Positions 51,560-59,721 of a stretch of 64,000 nt of DNA are shown piece after piece (position 1 is the first letter of the stretch; each line of letters begins with the position of its first letter). The notes beneath the pieces were generated by a model, which did not search any database, was not told the DNA's origin, and saw nothing but the letters and a program-made list of their open reading frames with translations. Source of the DNA: Sarcodiotheca gaudichaudii. Taxonomy: Eukaryota; Rhodophyta; Florideophyceae; Gigartinales; Solieriaceae. The stretch spans positions 806,001 through 870,000 of the forward strand of contig JAUKVZ010000001.1 in assembly GCA_032355985.1 (NCBI GenBank). The letters are read 5' to 3'. The translations under genes were made by a program, and so were the position numbers.

Positions 51560-52798
51560 ATGACGATCATCATTCAGAATGCGCGGGCGATCACGCTGGA
51601 AGCGGGCGAGACGCCACGACGCGGACTTCATCTCGGACTCCTTGCCCAGAGCGATCCGGCGGACATCGTGATCGAAGGCGATCGCATCGCCGGGATCATT
51701 CCTTCGATCCTGCGCGATGATCCACGCGCGCCAAGCTTCGTCACGGGCGAGGATGATGTGATCGTTCTCGACGCCGAAGGCCGCGTCGTCATGCCCGGTT
51801 TTGTCGATGCCCACACCCACGCCATCTGGGCGGGCGATCGGCTGGATGAATTCGACCAGAAACAGGCCGGCGCGACGTATCTGGAAATCCTCGAAGCCGG
51901 CGGCGGGATCATGTCCACTGTCCGCGCCGTGCGGGACACATCCAAACGTCAGCTCATGCGCTTTCTCTTGGCGCGGCTCGAATCCATGTTGAACGAGGGC
52001 ACGACGACTGTTGAAGTCAAGAGCGGATACGGCCTGACGACGCGCGACGAGATGAAGATGCTGCAGGCGATTCATGATGCGCAGAAGCGCACGCGCGTCA
52101 CGATCTCACCCACAGCGCTCATCGGGCATGCGATCGATCCGGATCAGCCGGACTTCGTCAACACGACGATCAATGAGACGCTTCCGGCGGTCAGCGCCGA
52201 ATTTCCCGGCATCACGATTGATGCGTACTGCGAACAGGGCGCGTGGTCGCTGGAGGACACAAAGCGCCTCTTTGATCGCGCGATGGAGCTCGGACATCCG
52301 ATCCGCGTCCATGCCGATCAGTTCAATGCGCTGGGCATGACGACATACGCCATCGAGATGGGCGCCCTGAGTGTTGATCATCTGGAAGCGACGACGCCGG
52401 GTGAGCTGAAGCTGCTCGCCAACTCAGATACTTACGGCGTCATGCTTCCCTGCTCCGGCTTCCAGGTGGATGATCGCTACGCGGATGGGCGAGGCTTCAT
52501 CGACGCCGGCGGCGCGCTGGTCATCGCGACGAACTGCAATCCCGGCTCGGCGCCGACGAGTTCGATGCCGCTGGCGATCGCGCTGGCGGTGCGCAAACTG
52601 GGGCTGACGCCATCGGAAGCGATCTGCGCGTGCACGGCCAACGCCGCGGCGCTGCTGGGCATGGAGGATCGAGGCGTGCTCGCCGAGGGTCGGCGCGCGG
52701 ATCTGATCATGCTCAGGCATACGGATGAGCGCATGCTTGCGTATGAGTTTGGTGGGAATCCGGTCGAGCTGGTGATCTGCGCCGGGGAGATCGTGTAG
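51560..52798 (+). CDS. hutI: Imidazolonepropionase
   Basis: 412 aa from the ATG at 51560, 10 nt after the hutU stop. It opens the imidazolone ring to give N-formimino-L-glutamate. It belongs to the metal-dependent amidohydrolase family: VMPGFVDAHTHAIWAGDR holds the first two metal-binding His, VEVKSGYGLT binds substrate, IRVHADQFNALG and SVDHLEATT give later metal and catalytic His, and ATNCNPGSAPTSSMP carries the final acidic or polar ligand region. No gene for the last step (hutG or hutF) is present downstream. Confidence 0.97.
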   Translation: MTIIIQNARAITLEAGETPRRGLHLGLLAQSDPADIVIEGDRIAGIIPSILRDDPRAPSFVTGEDDVIVLDAEGRVVMPGFVDAHTHAIWAGDRLDEFDQKQAGATYLEILEAGGGIMSTVRAVRDTSKRQLMRFLLARLESMLNEGTTTVEVKSGYGLTTRDEMKMLQAIHDAQKRTRVTISPTALIGHAIDPDQPDFVNTTINETLPAVSAEFPGITIDAYCEQGAWSLEDTKRLFDRAMELGHPIRVHADQFNALGMTTYAIEMGALSVDHLEATTPGELKLLANSDTYGVMLPCSGFQVDDRYADGRGFIDAGGALVIATNCNPGSAPTSSMPLAIALAVRKLGLTPSEAICACTANAAALLGMEDRGVLAEGRRADLIMLRHTDERMLAYEFGGNPVELVICAGEIV

Positions 52799-52814
52799 GA
52801 GGCGGCGATGTCGT

Positions 52815-52834
52815 CCCGATCGGTGTTGATCGGG
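52815..52834 (+). terminator. Perfect 7-bp inverted repeat after hutI
   Basis: CCCGATC (52815-52821) pairs with GATCGGG (52828-52834) around a 6-nt loop, 16 nt past the hutI stop. It could end the hut transcript, but no T-run follows. Confidence 0.35.
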
Positions 52835-52970
52835 CGCCGCGTCGATGTCTCTGGCAGCGTGAGACGCATATCATGCCGCGCTGGATTGCAGTAACCTGAG
52901 CGCAGTCGCATCGGATCTCCGATGGAGCGACTGTGCTTTGTTTTCTTTCGCGAGCCCCTGAAGAGACGCC

Positions 52971-53792
52971 ATGATTCGACGAGCGCAGCAATCCATTGAT
53001 GTCGACGCCGCCTATGTGTCCGCGCAGAAGGTTGTCGAGACGCACCAGGCGCTGGTCGGATTTCTCGCGCATGGCCAGACGCTGGCGCAGATCGATGCGT
53101 TTGTCGGCAAGACGCTTGAGGATCTGGGATGCAAGTCGGCCTTCCTGCATTACAAGCAGGGCCGGTCGCCGGCGTTTCCTTCCTTTTCGTGCGTCAGTGT
53201 CAACGACTGCATCGTTCACGGCACCGCTGGTTACTACACCGAGCCGTTGAAGGAAGGCGATGTGCTGAAGGTCGATATTGGCGTGACGCATCACGGCTGG
53301 ATCGGCGACGCCGCGTGGACATATGTGTTCGGCGCCAAGACGGATCTTGTGGAGCGGTTGACCGCGTGCGGCAAGGAGTCACTTCGTCGCGGGATCACGC
53401 AGCTTCGTCCCGGCTATACGTACATGGAGTATGCGCGTGCGGTGCAGGAGCATGTCGAAAGCGAATGCGGCTTCCACTGCGTGCGCGGGCTGGGTGGTCA
53501 TGGATACGGGAAGAAGCTGCACGGGCCGCCCTTCGTGGCGAACAACATCCCCAGCTATCCCGCCGAATGGCCCGATGCGCACACGACCATCAAGCCGGGC
53601 ACACTGATCGCCGTCGAGCCCATGATCGGCGTTGGCACCGGCGAGATGCGCCAGCGCGGGCATGAGTGGCCCATCTTCACAGCCGATGGCTCACTTGCCG
53701 TGCATTACGAGCATGACATTTACATCGATGAAGATGGCCCGCGTGTGCTGACCGAGGGGCTGGATGATCTGCCCGATGTCGTGACGCGATAG
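52971..53792 (+). CDS. map: Methionine aminopeptidase type I
   Basis: 273 aa. It removes the initiator Met from new proteins using two divalent metals. Motifs include SVNDCIVHGTAG (substrate His), LKVDIGVTHHGWIGDAAWTYVFG (first metal-binding Asp pair), VRGLGGHGYGKKLHGPPFV (His), and IAVEPMIGVG plus AVHYEHDIYI (Glu ligands). Length is that of the type I enzyme with no extra N-terminal domain. It is 172 bp downstream of hutI on the same strand; a functional link to histidine breakdown is not implied. It converges on the asparaginase-type gene with only 3 bp between stops. Confidence 0.95.
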   Translation: MIRRAQQSIDVDAAYVSAQKVVETHQALVGFLAHGQTLAQIDAFVGKTLEDLGCKSAFLHYKQGRSPAFPSFSCVSVNDCIVHGTAGYYTEPLKEGDVLKVDIGVTHHGWIGDAAWTYVFGAKTDLVERLTACGKESLRRGITQLRPGYTYMEYARAVQEHVESECGFHCVRGLGGHGYGKKLHGPPFVANNIPSYPAEWPDAHTTIKPGTLIAVEPMIGVGTGEMRQRGHEWPIFTADGSLAVHYEHDIYIDEDGPRVLTEGLDDLPDVVTR

Positions 53793-53795
53793 CCG

Positions 53796-54758
53796 TCAGG
53801 ACAGCATGATGAATGTCGGATCCTCGACGCGGGAGCCGTCCATATCCGTGATGGTGTGATGGAAGCCGGACTTGAGGGCGCCGCTGGCCCAGGCGCCTTC
53901 CTTGTCAGCCGCGATGAACGCGACCTGATGCTCATCCATGAGGTCGTAGCTGTCGATCACGCGCTGCAGCGCGATGCGGACGGCCTCTTCCGGCGTGGCG
54001 CCTTCGCGCATTTTTTCGACGACGAGGAAGCTGCCGCAGATGCCGGTGATCAGTTCGCCTGTGCCCGTGGCGGCCGCGGCTCCGACATTCTGATCGCAAT
54101 ACAGGCCCTGCCCGAAAATCGGGGAGTCTCCCACGCGGCCCGGCACCTTGAAGGCCATGCCGCTGGTGGAGCATGTCGTGGCGAGTTTGCCCTCTGCATC
54201 ACGCACGATGACGGACACGGTGTCATGGGAGCGCGCCGGATCGGGCGCCAGATCGGAGTGGCGATGGCGCGAGGTGTCGACGCCCTTGAGCTCCTCGACG
54301 TTGATGGGCGGCAACCAGCCGCGGTAGCGCTCGCGATCGATATTTCGCGGATCGGCGCGCCAGTCCTCCCACACCTTGCGAGCCTCATCCGTCAGCAGTG
54401 GCTTGCGCTCGAAGCCCTCGCGAAGCGCAAAGTCCTCAGCGCCCATGCCGGCGAGCGTCGTATGGATGGTCTTGTCCATCACGCGGCGAGCGATCTGCAC
54501 CGGGTTTGGATAGTGCCGGATGAAACAGACGGCGCCGCACTTGTTCGGATCCGTCATCAGGGCGCCATCGAGCGACAGTTCGCCGTCAGCGTCAGGCAAA
54601 CCGCCGATGCCGACGGAGTCGATCGAGGGATCATCCTCAAAGACTGTGGAGGCGGCGATGGCGGCGTCGAGCGCGGAGCCGCCTTCGAGAAGAATCGGCA
54701 TGGCGGCGTCATTGCCAACGGGACCGAACGACCAGGTGGTGAGGATGAACGGATGCAT
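53796..54758 (-). CDS. N4-glycosylasparaginase / isoaspartyl peptidase family Ntn-hydrolase
   Basis: 320 aa. The family makes an autoprocessing N-terminal nucleophile hydrolase. Cleavage just before Thr180 (SHDTVSVIVRDAEGKL) would give the alpha and beta subunits, with Thr180 as the nucleophile. Supporting motifs: GGSALDAAIAASTVFEDDPSIDSVG, GVCFIRHYPNP (seen as AVCFIRHYPNP), PGRVGDSPIFGQGLYCD and GTGELITG. The enzyme class cleaves the Asn-GlcNAc bond of glycopeptides or isoaspartyl dipeptides. No signal peptide is seen, so it is cytoplasmic. The specific substrate cannot be chosen between these options. Confidence 0.9.
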   Translation of the reverse strand: MHPFILTTWSFGPVGNDAAMPILLEGGSALDAAIAASTVFEDDPSIDSVGIGGLPDADGELSLDGALMTDPNKCGAVCFIRHYPNPVQIARRVMDKTIHTTLAGMGAEDFALREGFERKPLLTDEARKVWEDWRADPRNIDRERYRGWLPPINVEELKGVDTSRHRHSDLAPDPARSHDTVSVIVRDAEGKLATTCSTSGMAFKVPGRVGDSPIFGQGLYCDQNVGAAAATGTGELITGICGSFLVVEKMREGATPEEAVRIALQRVIDSYDLMDEHQVAFIAADKEGAWASGALKSGFHHTITDMDGSRVEDPTFIMLS

Positions 54759-54808
54759 GCGGAGAGTCTAGCGAGAGCGCCCGCTTCGCATGCGTTTCTG
54801 ACCGGCCC

Positions 54809-56311
54809 TTAAATCGGGCGATACACCTCGACAACGAGCATGTCATCCTGCGCCGGGCCGAATCTGAACTCCCAAACGCGCCGGGCGATCTCTCGAGCCC
54901 AGCCTCCTCGCGCCGGCGCTTTCGAGGGATAGCTGCCAGTGACCAGCGACCGCATGCCTTCGACGCGCATCATGGAGCCCGTCTCGGAGCGCGCCTCCGT
55001 GGCGCCATCCGTATATGCGATCAGCGCGTCGCCCTTGGCGAACTGCATCGATCGCTGGTGTGGATCGAAGTCCGCGCCATGGCAGGCGCCCAGCACGAAG
55101 GCTGTGGAATCGAGTTGATCAAGCTTGCCGTCGATCGTCCGCACGAAGGCCGGCGGATGTCCGCCGTTGGCCCACTCGAGCAGGTTGAGTTCGGGCGCGA
55201 CGCGCAGGCAGAGCGCCGTCGCGTACACCGAGTGCGTCGCAAGCGTCAGGTGCACATAGCGGTTGAGCGAGCGCAGCACCTCACCCGGTGAGATATCCGG
55301 CTCTTCGGCGAAGATGCGTTCGAGTTCACCATGCAGTCGATTGACGGTGAGCGCTGCGGGAATGCCGTGCCCGGTGACGTCGATGATCACGATGGACAGC
55401 GGCTCTTCGCCAAGCTCTCCATCGTCGATGCCGGGGAAGGTGTGGGTGAAGAGAAAATCGCCGCCGATCTGGCGCATGGGTTCGTATTCAAACTCGAATC
55501 GCACGGGCCCTTCCTCGATTTCATCGGGAAAGAGCGACTCGTGGATGCGCCGGGCGTCGGTGAGTTCCTGGCGCATCTCTTTGTAGCGCCCGCGCAGCAT
55601 GCGCATCTGGAAGTGATCGCGGAATCGCCCATGGCGCCACCAGCAGATCGTCACGCCCGGCAGGCCGATGAACGGGCAGAGCGCGATCGTCACGATCCGC
55701 GGCAGCCAGCCTCCGGGACCAACGAAGAGCGCTGCGATGATGAATCCGACGAGCAGCGGCGCCAGCGGCTTGATCGCCTCGCGCGGCGTCCAGGGCATGA
55801 AGCTCGCCGCGACGACGTGGGTGAGGAAGATCGTCAATGCCCACGATGGCAGGAATGCCAGAGGGCCCCCGGCCAGGGTGTCGGGCGGAATGAACTTCGG
55901 AAAGTTGGCGCTGACGATGATCGGAACAAACTTGCCGACTGCGCTGACGACGCCCTGGACAATGAAGATCCAGAACACCAGTCGGAGCACATCCTCTCGG
56001 GATCGCGATAGCGTCGTTCGATGAACGTACACAACCGGTCCGATGTACAGAACAATCAGCACGATGCCGGAGGACAGGTACCCTGCGAATCGAACAATAT
56101 CTGCAGTGCCCAGATCGGATACTGAAAACTCGATCATGCGTCGAATCAGCATGATCGCCTGAAACGCCGCCATCACACAGCCGAACCAGATGAACCGGCG
56201 CTTCAGCCATCGGCCCCGCTCGGCTTCGAACTCGTGGCGAAACTCCTGTGTAAATGGAGCGCTGGGCGTACGCGACGAGAGGGATGTCGAACGCTTGCGG
56301 GACACGTCCAC
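54809..56311 (-). CDS. Membrane-anchored SpoIIE/RsbU-type PP2C phosphatase
   Basis: 500 aa. The N-terminal 230 residues hold about six hydrophobic segments (RFIWFGCVMAAFQAIML, YLSSGIVLIVLYIGPVVYV, LVFWIFIVQGVVSAVG, LPSWALTIFLTHVVAASFM, LAPLLVGFIIAALFVG). A coiled linker (GRYKEMRQELTDARRIHESLFP) leads to the PP2C-type phosphatase domain with the metal-binding motifs GGDFLFTH, DVTGHGIPAAL, GGHPPAFV, YTDGATEAR and QDDMLVVEV. Family members dephosphorylate anti-sigma-factor antagonists (SpoIIAA/RsbV-like STAS proteins) in response to a membrane signal. No STAS or anti-sigma gene is adjacent. The ECF sigma factor elsewhere in this window is not necessarily its target. Confidence 0.9.
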   Translation of the reverse strand: MDVSRKRSTSLSSRTPSAPFTQEFRHEFEAERGRWLKRRFIWFGCVMAAFQAIMLIRRMIEFSVSDLGTADIVRFAGYLSSGIVLIVLYIGPVVYVHRTTLSRSREDVLRLVFWIFIVQGVVSAVGKFVPIIVSANFPKFIPPDTLAGGPLAFLPSWALTIFLTHVVAASFMPWTPREAIKPLAPLLVGFIIAALFVGPGGWLPRIVTIALCPFIGLPGVTICWWRHGRFRDHFQMRMLRGRYKEMRQELTDARRIHESLFPDEIEEGPVRFEFEYEPMRQIGGDFLFTHTFPGIDDGELGEEPLSIVIIDVTGHGIPAALTVNRLHGELERIFAEEPDISPGEVLRSLNRYVHLTLATHSVYATALCLRVAPELNLLEWANGGHPPAFVRTIDGKLDQLDSTAFVLGACHGADFDPHQRSMQFAKGDALIAYTDGATEARSETGSMMRVEGMRSLVTGSYPSKAPARGGWAREIARRVWEFRFGPAQDDMLVVEVYRPI

Positions 56312-56354
56312 AGCCTACCGCACTTGGGGGATCCGCGGCGTCGCCGAGAGTTCG

Positions 56355-56945
56355 TCAATCCTTGCTGCGTTGTGCGCCGGGAACCCACAAAACATCGGCG
56401 GCGCCGCCATCATTGGCCACCCGAGCGAGCACGAAGAGCAGATCGCTGAGCCGATTGAGATAGCGAAGCGTGATGGGATTTGTCGTATCCGGCGCGTCCG
56501 CCAGCAGCGCTGAGACGGATCGCTCGGCCCGGCGAACCACCGTTCGCGCCAAATGAAGCCTTGCGGACAACTCACTGCCGCCGGGAAGGATGAATGATGT
56601 CAACGCCCCAAGCGGCTTGTTGTACTGATCAATCAAAGTCTCGAGGCGCACGACCTGCTCATCGATGATGCGCAGTCGCTCCTGGGGCTTCTCATCATCA
56701 GTCTGCGGCACACACAGATCGGCGCCCACGTCAAAGAGCTCGTTCTGAATAGTCTTGAGCGCCGGCGCCAGGGCATGGTTCGCTCGATCCGCTTCGGCCA
56801 CGGCGAGTCCGATGGCCGCATTCGCCTCATCCACATCGCCATAGGCCGCGACGCGCAACGACGCCTTCGGTGTCTCGGCGCCATCGCCAAGCTGCGTCAT
56901 GCCGGCGTCGCCCCGGCGCGTATAGATCTTCGTGAGTTTGACCAC
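56355..56945 (-). CDS. Cob(I)yrinic acid a,c-diamide adenosyltransferase, PduO type
   Basis: 196 aa from a GTG at 56945 (GGAAGG 5 nt upstream). It transfers the adenosyl group of ATP to reduced cobalamin to make adenosylcobalamin. The N-terminal ATP-binding motif KIYTRRGDAGMTQLGDG and the VAAYGDVDEANAAIGLA segment, the middle QNELFDVGADLCVP, and SFILPGGSELSARLHLARTVVRRAERSV are diagnostic of the PduO/CobO-unrelated family. Cobalamin riboswitch or transport genes are not seen nearby. It is on the same strand as fusA, separated from it by 152 bp including a terminator-like hairpin. Confidence 0.93.
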   Translation of the reverse strand: MVKLTKIYTRRGDAGMTQLGDGAETPKASLRVAAYGDVDEANAAIGLAVAEADRANHALAPALKTIQNELFDVGADLCVPQTDDEKPQERLRIIDEQVVRLETLIDQYNKPLGALTSFILPGGSELSARLHLARTVVRRAERSVSALLADAPDTTNPITLRYLNRLSDLLFVLARVANDGGAADVLWVPGAQRSKD

Positions 56946-57009
56946 GGCATCCTTCCGAGATGGGCCCTTTCGGGCGCTGGCGTGCGACAGCATGACCATA
57001 TCAAAAGCA

Positions 57010-57035
57010 GAAGCCGCCTCGATTGAGACGGCTTC
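57010..57035 (-). terminator. Factor-independent terminator downstream of fusA
   Basis: On the minus strand the hairpin GAAGCCGTCTC / GAGGCGGCTTC (11 positions, one mismatch, 4-nt loop) is followed by TGCTTTTG. It lies 63 nt after the fusA stop and upstream of the adenosyltransferase start, so it should separate the two transcripts. Confidence 0.65.
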
Positions 57036-57097
57036 AGCGGAGGATCGAAAACTGAACTCGTTTGGGATTCAGTTCCCGGAAGATTGGCTTGTGGGCG

Positions 57098-58942
57098 TCA
57101 GACCGCCTCGATGACTTCCTTGGCGAGGTTCGGAGGCAGCGGGCGGTACTCCAGCGGCTCCATGACGGAACTGGCCCGTCCCTGCGTCAGGCTTCGAAGG
57201 GTCGTGACGTATCCGAACATCTCGGACAACGGAACCTCGGACGTGATGATGTGCGTCACGCCGCGCTCTTCCGTGCCCATGATGAGGCCGCGACGGCTGC
57301 TCAGATCGCCCGTGACGGCGCCGACAAAGTCGGAGGGTGTCGTGACGACGACCTTCATGATCGGCTCCAGCAGCGTCGGCTTGGCCTTCTGACAGGCGTC
57401 CAGCAGGGCAAGACGTCCCGCCTGCTCGAATGCGACCTGCGAGGAGTCAACCGGGTGGTAGGAGCCGTCGACCAGCGTCACCTTGACGTTGATCAGCGGA
57501 TAGCCCGCCATGACACCGGAGAGCGCCGTCTGACGCACACCGACTTCGACTGAGGGGATGAACTCCTTGGGAATCGCGCCGCCGACGATCTTGCTCTCGA
57601 AGGCGAGGGAGTCCTGGAACTTGACTTCATCCTCTTCGGCCTGGGCCGCGGTGTAGGGCTCGATGTTGATGGTGACGTCGCCGAACTGACCGCGACCGCC
57701 CGTCTGCTTGACGAACTTGCCGCGAACTTCGTTAGCGGCGCCGGCGATCGTTTCGCGATAGGAGACGCGCGGCTTGCCGACTTCGACATCAACCTTCATG
57801 TCGCGGACGAGCTTGTTCTTGATGATTTCGAGATGAAGCTCACCCATGCCGGCGATGATCGTCTGTCCGGTCTCATCGTCGTACTGCGCCCGGAAGGAGG
57901 GATCCTCGCGACGAATCGTCGTCAGGGCCTCACCAAGCTTGCGCTTGTCGTCTGATGTACGCGGCTCGATGGACATCGAGATCACCGGCTCGGGGAAGGT
58001 CATCTGCTCGAGAATGACCGGCTGATCGGAGTCGCAGAGCGTGTCGCCGGTGCCCGAGTTCTTCAGGCCGACAATCGCGACGATGGCGCCCGCGGTCGCC
58101 TTCTCCAGCGGAATCCGCTCCTTGGCGTGCATCTCGAAGATGCGGCTGATGATTTCGCGCTTGCCGTTGGAGGAGTTGAGGACGCGCGAGCCCTTCTCAA
58201 GCGTGCCGGAGTAAATGCGGCAGTAGCTCAGGTCGCCGTGCGAATCGCTGACAACCTTGAAGACCAGCGCCGAGAACGGCGTGTCCGGCTTGTTGTCTCG
58301 TGCGATTTCGACTTCCGGATCCTTCGGATCAATGCCGACGACCGGAGGCACGTCATGCGGCGAAGGCAGGTAATCGATGACGCCGTTGAGCAGGCGCTGC
58401 ACGCCGATGTTCTTCAGGGCTGAGCCGCAGAAGACGGCGACGCACTCATGCGTCAGGACGCCGGCGCGGATCGCACGGCGGATGTCCGCGTCGTTCACGC
58501 TGCTCTCGTCCTCGAGGTACTTCTCCATCAGCTCTTCGTCGAGCTCGGCGGCCTTCTCGATGAGCTCATGCCGCCAGAGTTCGGCCGTCTCGACCATCTC
58601 TGCGGGGATGTCGCGCTCTTCGACCTTGGCGCCGAGTTCGGAGGAGTCGAAGTAGTACGCCCGCATGTTCACGAGGTCGACGAGACCCTCGAAGGTTTCA
58701 CCCTCGCCGATCGGATACTGCACGGCGATGGGATTGGCGCCGAGGCGCTCCTTGATCGTGCGGAAGCTGAACTCGAAGTTGGCGCCGAGCTTGTCCATCT
58801 TGTTGATGAAGCACAGTCTCGGAACCTCGTAGCGATCGGCCTGTCTCCAGACGGTTTCGGACTGGGCTTCCACGCCCTCCTTGCCGTCGAAGACCGCCAC
58901 GGCGCCATCGAGGACGCGAAGCGAACGCTCGACCTCGACGGT

Positions 58943-58975
<33 letters not shown>

Positions 58976-59206
58976 GACCATGTAGTCGACGCCGTCGTAG
59001 ATCCACGGACAGGTCGTCGCGGCAGACTGGATGGTGATGCCGCGCTGCTGCTCCTCTTCGAGGAAGTCCATGGTCGCGGTGCCTTCGTGGACCTCGCCCA
59101 TCTTGTAGTTCTTACCTGTGTAGTACAGGATGCGCTCTGTGACGGTGGTCTTTCCGGCGTCGATGTGAGCACAGACGCCGATGTTGCGAAGTTTGGCAAG
59201 GTCCAT
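57098..59206 (-). CDS. fusA: Translation elongation factor G
   Basis: 702 aa from the ATG at 59206. The GTPase promotes translocation of tRNA and mRNA on the ribosome. G motifs: AHIDAGKTT (P-loop), [15 protein letters not shown] (switch I), DTPGHVDF (switch II) and NKMDK. Domain II ([24 protein letters not shown]), domain III ([18 protein letters not shown]), domain IV ([14 protein letters not shown]) and domain V follow; length is normal. It is not in a str operon with rpsL, rpsG and tuf, so it may be a secondary EF-G or have been moved. The gene is preceded by a 515-bp intergenic region and followed by a terminator. Confidence 0.95.
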
Positions 59207-59721
59207 GGTTCGAGTCCTGAACGTTTCGGGGCGAATGGAGGTGGTCCTGGGGCGGCGATGCTCTGACGCCATCACCGCCATCACGAATGCTGAAGGCTTG
59301 ATCTCGGGAAGGTCCGGACCGATGACATCAGCCGCGGCGCTTCACTCGATTCTGGTTCTTTTCTTTCGACTTCCCGGACGCGGAACATGTGTTCCTGAGG
59401 AAAGAGTCCGGTGAGTTCTTCGGTTCCGCTCCGGCCTGCGACGTCGCCGTCGCCAGCGGGCGGATCGGCTCAGTGCGGGCCGGAGTCGTCGTCTGATTCG
59501 ATCGACTCCATGGCGACGCTCCTCAACTGATTGGCTCATGCGGCGGCGGGCTCATCTGCCCTGGACGCACCACATGCGAACAACCCCCGACCGGGGTTGA
59601 GGCGACATGCTAGCCGTTTCCTGCCGCTGGTCAAGCGCCGAGCCGGATCTGGAATTAAGAAAGCCCCACCCGATATCGGGCAGGGCTTCGTGAAATCTTT
59701 CCCGGTCCGTGGGCCGGTTCG
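59207..59721. other. 515-bp intergenic region upstream of fusA, with two hairpins
   Basis: Between the prolyl oligopeptidase stop and the fusA start. No reliable gene is visible; short open frames here are Arg-rich and unconvincing. It contains the terminator at 59661-59688 and a smaller stem, CAACCCC (59581-59587) with GGGGTTG (59593-59599). The rest presumably holds the fusA promoter and leader. Confidence 0.55.
59661..59688 (-). terminator. Probable terminator of the prolyl oligopeptidase gene
   Basis: AAGCCC..CCCGAT pairs with ATCGGG..GGGCTT, 12 paired positions with a 2-nt internal mismatch, 34 nt beyond the stop on the minus strand. On that strand it is followed by TTCTTAATT. Confidence 0.6.

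Noticed and set aside
59342-59539. 65-aa minus-strand open frame in the fusA upstream region
   Set aside because: Very Arg-rich with no ribosome site; composition matches non-coding GC-rich sequence.
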